Below, one piece after another: positions 25,926 to 36,370 of a stretch of DNA of 64,000 nucleotides. Positions within the stretch are counted from its first letter, which is position 1. Every line of letters starts with the position of its first letter. A program made the translations under genes and the position numbers. The notes under the pieces are model-generated. The model was given only the letters and a program-made list of their open reading frames with translations, was not told where the DNA came from and did no database searches. The stretch lies in the NCBI GenBank assembly GCA_004431415.1, contig QPMI01000220.1:124001-188000 (forward strand). Reading direction: 5' to 3'. The stretch comes from Cyanophora paradoxa (lineage: Eukaryota; Glaucocystophyceae; Cyanophorales; Cyanophoraceae).

Positions 25926-26317
25926 CGCTAGCTGTACCATTGTTATGTCGAGATTATTGTTGCATGGTCCTGCAGCCGCGCGATTGGCTCTGCTGGTAGC
26001 TTACGATGCATTTCGAATTTCTTGCCACTCGCAATGGCAGTCGAATATTAATATCCGTACCGGTTCTAATATCCTTGAAATCCATAATATGCCATGGCCA
26101 CTCTCTATATCTACTTGACTAAAATCTGCTGGCATATCTACATGTAACTAAGCCTAGAATGCGAGCGCCCCGGGGCGGGAGCAAGGTACAAGCCCCGTAT
26201 ACGTGGAAAGACATACGCATGCGTAGAAACTGCAAATAAAGATCCCGCGAAGGCGTGCTGATCGAACGAGGGGAAAGGTCCGGGCTAGTAGGCTGGGGGG
26301 CCGCGGGGGCCGCCGGG
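25926..26317. other. intergenic, convergent gene ends, relatively AT-rich
   Basis: The 392 bp between two stop codons are much richer in A and T than the flanking exons (for example ATTAATATCCGTACCGGTTC). No gene was seen; probably two 3' untranslated regions. Confidence 0.5.
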
Positions 26318-28781
26318 CTAGACGGAATCGAGGGAGAGGCTGGCCCCCCGGGGCCGGCCCTCCCCCTCGCCTCTCGGCGGCTCCCCCGAGGTCCGCCCGA
26401 CCGCCCCGGGCGGGCCGTTGGGCGCCGCCGGGGGCACGGGCGGCGTGGCCGAGATCGAGGGGCGCGAGCCGCTGCGCCGCGCGCGGCGGTGGGCGTGCGA
26501 GGGCGGCTGCGACCCCCGGCGGAAGCCTCGGACGCGATGGCGCCGGCGGCGCTGGAGGCGCCGGCGGAGGCGGAGGGGGCGGAGGGCCGGGGGCGCGCGC
26601 GAGGGCGGCGCCCTCGGAGCGGGAGCGGGCAGGGGGGCGCGCGGGGCGGGCGCGGCGGCGTCGTCCTCGTCGACGGCGTCGACGACGGCGGCGAGCATGG
26701 GGAGGGGCCGCATGGGGCGGGAGTGCGCGAGCGCGCCGGCCGCGATCTGGTGCGGCTCGGGGGTACCCGCGATGCCGAGCACGGCCCCCGAGATGGCGGC
26801 GCGCTCGTAGGGGCCCAGCACGAGCCCCGGCGGCTCCTCCTCGTCCCGCAGCACCGGGGGGAAGTACTCCAGCGGCGTCCGCTCCCCGCTTGGCGGCCCC
26901 TCCTCCGGCTCCGCGGGGGCCACCCGCGCCCCGTGCGGCGCGTCCACCTGCCGGGCCGGCCCGGCTGAGGAAGAGGGGCGGGGGCGGGGCGGGGGCGGGG
27001 CGGGGCGGGGCGGGGCGGGCCTTGGCCATGGCGACGTTGGGGACGAGCTTGCCGTGCTCGTCGAGGGTCGGCGGGTTCTGGACGACCACCATCGGCGTCG
27101 CCGCCGGCGCCTCCGCCCCCGCCCGCAGCGGCACCGCCGGCAGCGGCTCGCCCGCCCACGACCGCAGGTCCGGACCCCCCAGCTGCGTCTCCTCCAGGTG
27201 GCTCGGCCACCCCTGTCGCGCCTGCGCCCGGCGTGGACGCGCGCCCGGGGGTACGCGGCGCCCCGGCACGGGGGGTACGGACCAGCTCGCGGGCTTGCGC
27301 CTCCGCGTCGGCGCTCACGGCCGCCACGGGTACCGACGTAAGGAACGGGTTCCGCCTGCGGAAGCGGAAGGTCCACCTGCGGCCACCGGTTCGAATGCCG
27401 CCGGGACCCCTTTCCGAAGGGAGAAGGGCCGCGTACCCGAGGAAGGTGTACATGAGGAGGTCGAGGATCTCACGGAGGAGCATGTTGACCCACTGCATGT
27501 TCAGCAGCAGCGCCACCACCACTTGGAGCTGCGCGCCGGTGGGGGGAGGAGGGAGCTAAGCAAGGCGAGGCGGGGCGGAGGGAAAGGACAGGGAAGGAGG
27601 GACCATCATGTTGCAGAAGACGTAGGTGGTCATGATGGTCTGGAGTGCACGGAACATGCGGAACTTGCCGTACGCAGGCGTCGTCAGCGGGTCGATCTGG
27701 TGCTGCCGGATGAGCAGCAGCTGCGCCTGCGCCCCCGAGCCCCCGTTCGACCCCGGCAAGGACGGAGGGGGGGGAAGGAGGGGAGGAAAAGAAGGTACCT
27801 TGAGGGCGCGCAGGTTGACAGAGAGGTTCGAGAAGATGGAGCCGAGGAGGACTGCGGGGACAGGGGAAAGGCGCCGTCAGCGCCGACAGAGGGCGCGGGA
27901 AAGGAGCCGAAAGGAAGCCCGCACTGAAATAAACCACAATAAGACCGAACTGAGGGGTGGGGGCACGTCAGGGCGGCGGGGAGGGTGCCGGCGGGGCGGG
28001 GGCGGCGCAGCGCACAGCGAAGAGCTGGTTAAGGACGTAGTAGGCAAGGAGCGACAATCCGAGGAGAAGGACGATGATCTTTATGTGCCTGTGCTCCTCC
28101 ATCGCCAGGTTCGCGCGCGTCACGCACCACCTGCGTGGGGCGCTTGCGCGTGGGCGGCGAAGCGGCCGCGGGGACGGGCGGCAGACCCTTTGCTGATGAG
28201 GAGGAGGACCGTAAACTGGGAGCATTCGTAAAGGACCCACACGGTGACGTAGAGCCCGAAGAGGGGCAGCTCGCACTCGCCGGAGCCTGCGCGGCAGCCA
28301 CCGGTCGCGCCTGCGCGGTGCGGGCCGGCTGAGATGCATTCGCAGCGCACCGGAGCCGATGCAGGAGCGGAAGAAGGTAACCGTGACCGCCCCCAGCACC
28401 GTTTTCATCGCAGGAACGACCGTCATTGCGCGTTGGAGCACAACGTTGTGCCGCCTCCTGAACCGGTACCAGGAGAAGATCCAGAGCAGCGCATAAAGGA
28501 TCCAAACACCAACAACTGCACGCGGCGAGGGGCAGCGGTCACCCGCGAGGAAAAGGCATGGGGCTCGAGCTCCGACGGCCAAGGGATCATATGCTGGGGT
28601 TGAGCAGCGGGCCGCACCTGCGCCGTAGAGCGCCGGAACCGGGGCGTAGTAAGGGAGCTCATCGGGGTTGAGAGCTGCGTGGCGGGCGGGCGTCAGGGGC
28701 AGCGCGTGCCGCAGACGGCTGCGCGGCGGGGCGGGGATGCTGACAGATCCTGTTGTTTCCTTTCGTCGTTGCGGCCGACAT
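26318..28781 (-). CDS. seven-TM membrane protein resembling GPR180/TMEM145 (GpcrRhopsn4-like)
   Basis: Twelve exons splice in frame to 546 codons: 28745-28781, 28618-28674, 28351-28515, 28187-28286, 28016-28130, 27925-27949 (25 nt), 27799-27851, 27604-27726, 27437-27528, 27334-27376, 27021-27221 and 26318-26947. After a short N-terminus (MSAATTKGNN) come about seven hydrophobic helices: VVGVWILYALLWIFSW, MKTVLGAVTVTFF, LFGLYVTVWVLYE, IIVLLLGLSLLAYYVL, FGLIVVYFILLGSIF, TIMTTYVFCNMM, and ILDLLMYTFLG. The segment LLLISKGWCVTR matches the LLLAKGWT.TR signature of the GPR180/TMEM145 family, and GWTFRFRRRNPF closes the last helix as in related GOST proteins. A cytosolic tail of about 270 residues follows, Pro/Ala/Arg-rich. 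Unlike the animal proteins there is no large luminal N-terminal domain. The intron after PNVAMAK is GC-AG. Role unknown; related proteins work in Golgi or endomembrane trafficking. Confidence 0.65.
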
Positions 28782-29300
28782 TCTCGATCCTCCAAGGCCC
28801 CCTTAAGGGAGCTAAGCCTCGAACCCAACAACGGAGCTATACCATAATCGCCGTGCTCAGAAGAACCAGAGCCAGCGGCGCAGATCGCTTTGGCTGCGCG
28901 TTGATCGCACTAGCTGAGAGATGCGGTGCTCTTCACATGCGCGTACCCCCCGAACAAGCTGAGCCTCAGCCCTGCTGAGGCTGCTGAGCCTGCCGAGGCT
29001 GAGCCTGCTAGGATCGTGATAGGCTTCCGAAGTTTGACTCGGCAAATTCGCGACGGCAATGTTGGAAGCGGCCGTGGCCTTCGAATTCGGGGGAGCGGCC
29101 GCGGCCGCGGCCGTGGCACTCGACCGAAGGTTGACTCAAGCGGCCGTGGCAGGTGCATTGCCGCCCTGCCCGGGCCAATTCGTCATGCTCCCATACTGAC
29201 CTAGTTGGTCGCGCAGGCCTAGCTATAGGGGGCAATCGATATCGCGAGGCCTAGGGGCCCCGGGGGGCGCGCCGAGGCCGTCCCCCCGCGGAGGCGGCCG
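28782..29300. other. intergenic with GCTGAG-type simple repeats
   Basis: No supported exon. A stretch at about 28965-29012 repeats CTGAGGCTG-like words, and 29095-29115 is CGGCCGCGGCCGCGG. It probably holds the promoter of the seven-TM gene and the upstream part of the RING gene. Confidence 0.4.
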
Positions 29301-29328
29301 GCGTCCCCTGCGAACCTTTCAGAAGACG

Positions 29329-30641
29329 ATGCAGAGCCTCGAAATGCTAAAAAGCCGGCCGGAGCGTCAAGCGCACCAGCAGTCCCGCAGCCCGCGCGCA
29401 GCAGCAGTACTAGTACTAGTACTAGTCGACGTCCCGGCGCCCGCAGCAGCAGTCCCGGCGTACATAATCGATTTTTCAGAACCCGATGCAGAGCCTCCAT
29501 TAATATTTGCTGAGCCAGCCCGCAGTCGGCCTTCGAAAAAGCCGGCCGGGGCGTCAAGCTCAATTAATATTGCAAGCGCACCCGCAGCAGCCGCGTCGTC
29601 AAGCGCAGCGCCACCAGCCTCGCGCGCACAGGACTTGAGTGACGGTATGTTTGTTTCAAGGGGATCGGTTCCGATGCAAGCGGCGCCGGCAGCCGCCTCG
29701 TCGGCGCCGGCCTCGTCGTCGAGCACGCCGCCTGCTGCAGCTGCAGCGCCATTGGCCATGGGTGCGCCAGCGGCAGCTCTTCACCTCGCAGCCGACCAGG
29801 CCTGTTCCACCGCCGGCCCCGGCGGGGGCCGCTGCGGCATCGTCGGCTGCTGAAGGACGCTTTTCGCGGATACGGGCCCGCCACGACCACGGTCTCAGGG
29901 GGTCTTGCGGCGGGGGTCCCGCCCCGCACGCTCTGTCGCTGGACGCGTCCCTCTCGACGCTGGACCGGCTGAGGGCCGACCTGGCAGCCCTGAACGAGCA
30001 GCAGCGCGGCGCATCGCATGCGCAGGCCGCCCAGGCTGATCATGACGTGCGCGCCTTGTTGCACTCCGGATCCCGCTGCCGTGGACTGTTGCAATTGATC
30101 ATGAGCTGACGATGCCGGCAGCGGGAGCGGGCGGCGGCGGCGGGGCAGCGCGCGTCGGAGCTGGAGGCGGCGCTGCAGGTGGAGCGGGCGGCGCTGCGGG
30201 AGGCCCGCGAGCAGCTGGGGAGGGCGCGCGAGGAGGGGCGGCGGGCCGAGGCGCAGGCGCAGCAGGAGCGCGCGGCGCGGGAGGCGGCCGAGGGGAGGCT
30301 GCCGGAGGTGGTCGCGAGGCTGCCCGAGGCGTGGCGAGGCTGCTCCAGCTCCAGCTCCAGCAGCGGCTCCTGGCCACGCTCGGCGTCGTCTCGGCGGCCC
30401 AGGCGGATCGGAGGCGCGGCGGCGGGAGCGGGAGGAGCGGGAGTGCACGGTGTGCCTGGAGCGGCCGCGGTCGGTGGTGTTCATGCCGTGCCGGCACAAG
30501 GCGGTGTGCGACGGGTGCTTCGGGGGCCTGCGGGAGTGCCCCGTCTGCGGCGCGATGTCGACTGCGGACGTCGACCCCGGGCTCAGAGCCCCCCCCCCCC
30601 CCCCCCCCCCAAAAAAAGCACCCGGCTCCACCCGGTTATAA
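29329..30641 (+). CDS. coiled-coil RING-finger protein, probable E3 ubiquitin ligase
   Basis: The C-terminus carries a textbook C3HC4-type RING: ECTVCLERPRSVVFMPC, RHKAVCDGC, then ECPVCGAM (30441-30560). Before it is a long coiled coil (SELEAALQVERAALREAREQ, REEGRRAEAQAQQERAAREA; 30145-30300) and, further up, LDASLSTLDRLRADLAALNEQ (29937-30000). This is the layout of small IAP- or MGRN-like ligases with a terminal RING. Splicing is inferred: intron 29645-29692, GT-AG intron 30047-30121, and a GC-AG intron 30338-30402 that brings the RING into frame. One frame change between about 29800 and 29900 is unexplained. The N-terminal third is Ala/Ser/Pro-rich with a diverged internal duplication (DAEP...KKPAGASS at about 29328 and 29485). 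The start codon is not certain. The last codons run into 22 C followed by 7 A, so the C-terminal end may be shifted. Confidence 0.6.
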
Positions 30642-31936
30642 CTAGTACTGGTTGCACCGCAGCACCGCCCCTAGCACCAGCGCTAGCTGCGTGCAGGCTC
30701 CTCCGCTCGACTCCGATTCGCTCAACTCGGCAACCGCGATTTTTAAACAGCCGCTTAGTACTAGTTGCAGCCCACCGTACCGCCGTAAAGAATTCGAAGG
30801 TGATATCGATCGGAGCGGCGTGCGCACGTGCGATTAAATATTGCCGCACTGCATGCCCGGCCCGGGCCCGCGCCAATGGTCGTGCCCGCGTGGAAGCGGC
30901 GTGCGCTTTCGTTTATCACTGCGGAGAACCACGGGCCATACATATATATATATATATATACGTATACAGCCAACGCGATCCTGATCTGGAGTGCTCTCTA
31001 CGACGCGTACGCGTCGTAGGCCTCGGCGTCGGCGAAGGCGGCGGCGTCGGCAGCGAGCCCCAGGCCCGGCTCCAAGACTTCGAGGTACCGGTCCTCGTCG
31101 GCAGCTGCAGCAAGCCCCGCCTCCAAGACGTCGTCCTCGCCGTCAGACGCGATGGGTGCGTCATATGGCACAAACTCCGGATCCAGCGCCCCTGCGGCGA
31201 TTTAGCAACGGCGCCGTCGTACGTTTATATTTATACGCGAAGCGGGCTGACATTTATTTAATTTGTAGTGCGGCGTCCTTTTAAAACCGTCCACGAACTG
31301 CCGCTTGCAGAATAAGACCGATCGCAAATGCGACGCAATAGCAACTAGCTATACATCCGCCGCAGCTGCTCGCGATCGGCGTCTGTCGGCGTCTGTCTGA
31401 CGCACTTTAAACCTGGGCGAATTCCAGAGTAGTGGGCTGGTGACTCTAATCCTCCAATTCGGATGATCCTCCTTCCTGACGTCAAATTGACCGAGCACTG
31501 CGCAGATTCCGAGTTCATGATCATGATGATCAGAGCGCGGTCCGCAGCAAGGGCGGCGCCGGCGACGCTTTTAAAGGCTTACGCGTATCCCAGTTCGTTT
31601 CGATGTAATCGTCGATCATATACTGCGAATGCGGTCATCCGCGTCCGCGTTTGTAATGTGCGGCCGAGCATTCGCAAGCACCTTCCTCACGCCCTCGCCG
31701 TAGTCGAAATTCTTGATCGCATCCATGATCGCATGGATCCAATGATCTTTTCCGAAGGCAAAGATCGGCTGTGACATCGCGAGGCCGGTGCCTATTAGAA
31801 TTCTGCAGTTACTCGAGCTCTGCGAACTGTCGCAAACGTGTACGCGCTATACGTATTGCTTCAGCGGTTAGCGCTACGTATACGAGCTAGCTAGCAGCTT
31901 GCAGGCTAGCGCCTAGTAGCCTAGTAGTAGCTGCTT
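30642..31936. other. repeat-island edge, no gene supported
   Basis: About 1.3 kb with lower GC than the flanking genes. It contains an (AT)n microsatellite at 30942-30962 and an inverted GACGCGTACGCGTC word at 31001-31015. An open frame at 31463-31774 has no family features and lacks the codon bias of the real genes here, so I do not call it. Confidence 0.4.
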
Positions 31937-32516
31937 GCGTTTCGCCCCTCCTCTTATACTGCCGATTCCGAGTCTGCACCCGAGCTCTGCCCCTTTCCTC
32001 GTGTCGTCCCCAGTTCCTCAGATTAGTCTTCAGCCGTCCATTGTTTTACCAACTCTACAATCTCGATTCCGTTTAGACACTCCGCCAGCTTCGACTTTCC
32101 CCTCTAGTGGTGTCCTACGTTTCGCCTCTCCTACTGTTCTACCGCCTTTGCCTCCTGCGACTACGTCTTCTAGTTCTGCTGTTAGCTCTGTCTTGTCGTC
32201 TTCGTCTAGATCTTCGTCTTCGACTGTAGTTCCTCGTGCTCGTTCTCCTTATTTGCTGCGTCCCCGTGCTCCTCGTCGTTCTAGTGTGACTAGTACTTCT
32301 GCATCGACGCCCTTGAGCTCTTCTACTCCTTCTCTTCGTGCTCGTTCTCCTTATCTTTTGCGTTCTTCTGATCGTGTCCCTTCTCGTGATCCCTCTTGAT
32401 TCTGTATATATTTTGTGCTAGTTTACTGTATCTTTGATTTGTGATTGCTTTGTTGTCTTTAATATCACTACCTACGGGGGGTTCGCCCCACCGTAGTCTC
32501 TCAAAAAAAAAAAAAA
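31937..32516 (+). mobile_element. 5'-truncated non-LTR retroposon tail, copy 1
   Basis: The open frame (32000-32399) is Ser/Pro/Arg-rich, ends RSSDRVPSRDPS with a TGA stop, and is followed by about 120 nt of 3' sequence. It ends in a hairpin, CTACGG GGGG TTCG CCCC A CCGTAG (32472-32496), then TCTC and 14 A (32503-32516). A UUCG-loop hairpin directly before an A tail is typical of a recognised 3' end of a LINE or its partner SINE. The same sequence occurs inverted at 39734-40318. No reverse transcriptase is encoded here. Confidence 0.6.
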
Positions 32517-32573
32517 TAGTAGTAGCTGCTAATTTAATTTTGAAGTCGACTCTCACTGTTGCTAGGGATCTAG

Positions 32574-34865
32574 GAGCGCATTCTGGTCCAAAATTAATAC
32601 AGCAATTGGGTTGGGAATTATGTGTTGTGTGATGGCGCAGCGAGGGGGGCAGCGGGCTAGGCGACAGATAGCAGTAATGGAGGTTGCATGCTACTGAACA
32701 CGATACATTAGGCGGCGTCTAGCCCCGTCACCATCGGTTTTCGACCACTGCGGGCGCGGGATTCGCGGCGCGGGATCGGCAAGACAGCTACACGAGTGCT
32801 AGGGAATCGGCGCGCATAGGTCCTTTTTGCTAGCGGATCCCCGCTGCGCGCCCGCGCGCCAAGGTCCCGCGCGCCCGCTTGCGGAGGGGGGGGACAGCGA
32901 TTCCGTCATGCAGTCCGCGCTGCTAGCGCTCTGGTCGCGTTATGCATGCGCGGTACAGCGCAACGATTGCGTTGTGTACCGCTTCGGGTCCTCCGCGCTG
33001 CCGCCGCCGCGCCAGCGCCGGTTTTGGGCTGCCCAAAACCGGGGGGACAGCGTTACGAGGCACCAGCTCCAGCCACACATCGCCCGGTGTGCGAAACGCT
33101 CGAGCGCGTCGCACTCCCCAGGCGCCGCCGCTGTATCTGGCGCCTCCATCTGGCCCCGCTCGCCGCCGCAGTACACGCCGCACATCGCGGCACATGTACA
33201 GCTACTGCTATAGGTCCGTGGCTCACTTTGCATCGTGCTCGGTTCGCTCACCGCGGGCGATCCGGCGCGGCGCATCTGGCGGTTCGTCGCCCTCGCGCCG
33301 CCGCCGCATGTCAATGCGATCCCGTGCGCGCTCCATCACGAGCCGAAAAGCCGGCGCTGAGGTCTGCACACGCCCGCGCCGCCCCCTGCGCCGAGCGCCG
33401 ACCGCGGCCTGCCCGCGCTCATTTGCGCAGGGCGATCTCCGTTACCGCGCGTGCTCTGGGGGCACCTCGCCGTCGACGCATGGGACTCAATGGCTGCTGG
33501 CGTCTTGCGCAGTCAGAGCCAGGATCGCCGACGAGCTGCAGCATGCCGCCCCCATGCCCTGCGCGCGCGCGCTTCGCCACAACCACGTATCCGCGGTGCG
33601 CGGGCCAGCCGCCTTTGCCCGCTCTTTGATATTCAATCGGAGGGTCTTTTTGAGCGTGGCGTCAGCCACGCTGGACGCCGCTCGCGCAGGGATCCCGCCC
33701 CCCGCCGCCCCGCCAACCACGTACCCCGGTACGAGGCCCGGCCCGCGCCCCCGGCCCTGGCTCTGCCGGGCGGGCCTTAGTGCCGCGCCCGGTGGGCCGC
33801 CGAATCGCTTGGGAGACGGCGCTGAACGCTGCTCCCGCAGGGCCCCCGCCCCACACCCCGGCTCTCCGTCGCCCCGCCAACCACGTACCCCGGTACGAGG
33901 CCCGGCCCGCGCCCCCGGCCCTGGCTCTGCCGGGCGGGGCTCTAGTGCCGCGCCCGGAGGGCCGCCGAATCGCTTGGGAGGCGGCGCTGAACGCTGCTCC
34001 CGCAGGGACCCCGCCCCCCGCCTCCCCGCCCCCCCGCCAACCACGTACCCCGGTACGAGGCCCGGCCCGCGCCCCCGGCCCTGGTTCTGCCTGGCGGGGT
34101 CCTAGAACCGCGCCCAGACGGCCGCCGAATCGCTTGGGAGACGGCGCTGAACGCTGCTTCCGCAGGGCCCCCGCCCCCCGCCTCCCCGCCCCCCCGCCAA
34201 CCACGTACCCCGGTGCGAGGCCCGGCCCGCGCCCCCGGCCCTGGCTCTGCCAGGCGGGGCCCTAGTACCGCGCCCAGACGGCCGCCAAATCGATTTGGAG
34301 GCGGCGCTGAACGCTGCTCCCGTAGGGCCCCCGCCCCACACCCCGGCTCTCCGTCGCCCCGCCAACCACGTACCCCGGTACGAGGCCCGGCCCGCGCCCC
34401 CGGCCCTGGCGATGCCTGGAGGGGCCCTAATATCGCGCCCGTAGGGCTGCCGAATCGCTTGGGAGGCGGCGCTGAACGCTGCTCCCGCAGGGCCCCCGCC
34501 CCCCGCCCCCGCCCCCCCGCCAACCACGTACCCCGGTACGAGGCCCGGCCCGCGCCCCCGGCCCTGGCTCTGCCGGGCGGGGCCTTAGTGCCGCGCCCGG
34601 TGGGCCGCCGAATCGCTTGGGAGGCGGCGCTGAACGCTGCTCCCGCAGGGCCCCCGCCCCACACCCCGGCTCTCCGTCGCCCCGCCAACCACGTACCCCG
34701 GTACGAGGCCCGGCCCCCGCCCCCGGCCCTGGCGCTGCCTGGCGGGGCCCTAGTAACGCGCCCGGAGGGCTGCCGAATCGCTTGGGAGGCGGCGCTGAAC
34801 GCGGTTTCCGCAGGGACCCCGCCCCCCGCCCTGGTTTGGGCGCCCCCAAAACCGGGACTGACGCT
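32574..34865. repeat. left arm of a large inverted duplication
   Basis: The whole segment recurs as reverse complement at 36371-38578. Outer boundary: GAGCGCATTCTGGTCC here against GGACCAGAATGCGCTC at the other end. Inner boundary: AAAACCGGGACTGACGCTG here against CAGCGTCAGCCCCCGGTTTT. The outer 1.1 kb is unique-looking sequence without a recognisable protein; the inner part is a GC-rich tandem array. The arms differ mainly by small indels and array copy number. Confidence 0.9.
33721..34830 (+). repeat. tandem array of seven ~160-bp intron-like units
   Basis: Units begin GTACCCCGGTACGAGG at 33721, 33885, 34045, 34205 (GTGC variant), 34370, 34528 and 34693; spacing is 158-165 bp. Each unit runs about 120 nt to CTGCTCCCGCAG (or TTCCGCAG), then a 35-45 nt GC-rich spacer ending CCAACCAC. 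Spacing is not a multiple of three, and the long open frames across the array exist only because stop codons are rare at this GC content. Confidence 0.85.
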
Positions 34866-36370
34866 GCACGTGTGCGTGTGAGAACATAAATTGTAGTGGT
34901 CCGACGGTCGCGCTAGCACTACGGTCGGTAAATTGAATCTCGCCGAGTCGAGCTCGCCGTCGAAGTAACCAATATCGATGATCCAGGGCCCGCACGTCTT
35001 AAATGTCAGTAGGGCCTGGCATGCGCGGGCCCCGGGGCTGTCGACTCGCCGAGTCGGCGAGTTAATAATTCCTAGGTACACGCCGTGACGTGATCTTCAC
35101 GCGAGTCATGATCATGATCATGATCAGTGAAAGAGCTGCCAGGCTGTACAGCCATGGCCAGCGCCTGTACAGCTGTACGTACACTGCTGCCCAGCTCATG
35201 ATCAGCGGCTGATCATGATCATGACAGCTCATGATTAGCTGTACATGTTTTCAGATTTTCAAGCCTGATATCGATCATGAAGCTCACTTCAAGGCTTCAG
35301 CTGTTTCGAATTCAAGTTTTACATCATGATCAAGAACACGCGTACGTGCACTGCGGCACTAGCTATAGCTATAGTTCTCAGAGTCTGACCATTCAATGAT
35401 TCAAGTGATTAATATATTGATCCGATGATGGATATCCCGGAGAGTCCGATTCAATGATTATAATCCGATGATCATGATCATGATGAAATTATTCAATGAT
35501 ATATAATTAATACAATATCATGCATGCGCTATTTGGGTATTTCCCGGCATTGCAATTGCTTAAAATCGCCGCGGTATTTTGCGGCATCTCGCGCCAATCG
35601 AATGATTCGCGGCTCTTCGCGGCATCTCGCGGCAACTCGCGGCATTCCGCGGCATCCCGCGGCATCCCGCGGCATCCCGCGGCATCCGCGGCATCCCGCG
35701 GCATCCCGCGGCAACTTGCGGTTTCCGCGAGAAATCGCGGCAATCCAATTATCCGCGATTTATCGCGGCAACTCGCGGCAACTCAGAACTCGCGGCAAGT
35801 TGCGGCAATCATTGAATAGGCGGCATTGAGGGATCAACGGCAGGCGTTTCATGTTCACTGAGTGAGTGATCATGATCCTGATCATGATCATGAGTAAATG
35901 ATCATGATACAAAAAATCAGCCGCCGGGCCGCTGAGCGCAGCGTTGAAGCGTTGAAGTTTGAAGCTTTAAAGCTTATTTATCACGCACTGCGGCAGTTCA
36001 AGATCAATCAATCATTGAATATTACAAGATATCGATAATCAGATGATGATCAAGATCTAAAGCCCGCGCCGAACCCCATGGCCAGGCCTAGGCCCGGCCG
36101 CGGGCCCTTAAGCTTGCAAGTATGTCGACATCCGACAAGTAAGCTTGCACTCATCCTTGCAATACATAGCCATCCTTGCAAGTATCATAGTATGTCAACA
36201 TACTAGGTCGAGAGCTTGGTACAAATTAAAACCTCAATAAACATGTCGCAGTGCCACGCTTCCTGTCGCAGTTCTCGACTAATGGCTATGAAAGGCCGCT
36301 GCAGGCCGCTGCCACGCAGTGCCACGATGGCTATGAAAGGCCGCTGCATGCGCTCCGCGCGCCCGTCACA
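34866..36370. repeat. spacer between the inverted arms, with minisatellite and palindromic words
   Basis: This is AT-richer than the arms. TGATCATGATCATGA words occur many times (35108-35125, 35209-35224, 35472-35484, 35867-35895). From about 35575 to 35816 there is a minisatellite built on CGCGGCATCC and CGCGGCAACT (10-bp period). No gene was found. Confidence 0.75.

Noticed and set aside
24567-25940. 457-codon minus-strand frame opposite the mTERF-like gene
   Set aside because: Shadow frame; it runs through a poly-C intron and shows no family motif.
30589-30617. proline run and KKAPGSTRL tail as a real RING-protein C-terminus
   Set aside because: It is translated from 22 C followed by 7 A; length error or an undetected intron is as likely, so the tail is not treated as reliable.
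31463-31774. 103-codon plus-strand ORF
   Set aside because: No domain, no splice support and located in the repeat-island edge.
33018-33042. telomere-like GGTTTTGGG
   Set aside because: It occurs once per site inside a palindrome and not in tandem.
35575-35816. CRISPR-like array
   Set aside because: The repeats are a contiguous 10-bp minisatellite with no spacers, in a eukaryotic genome.
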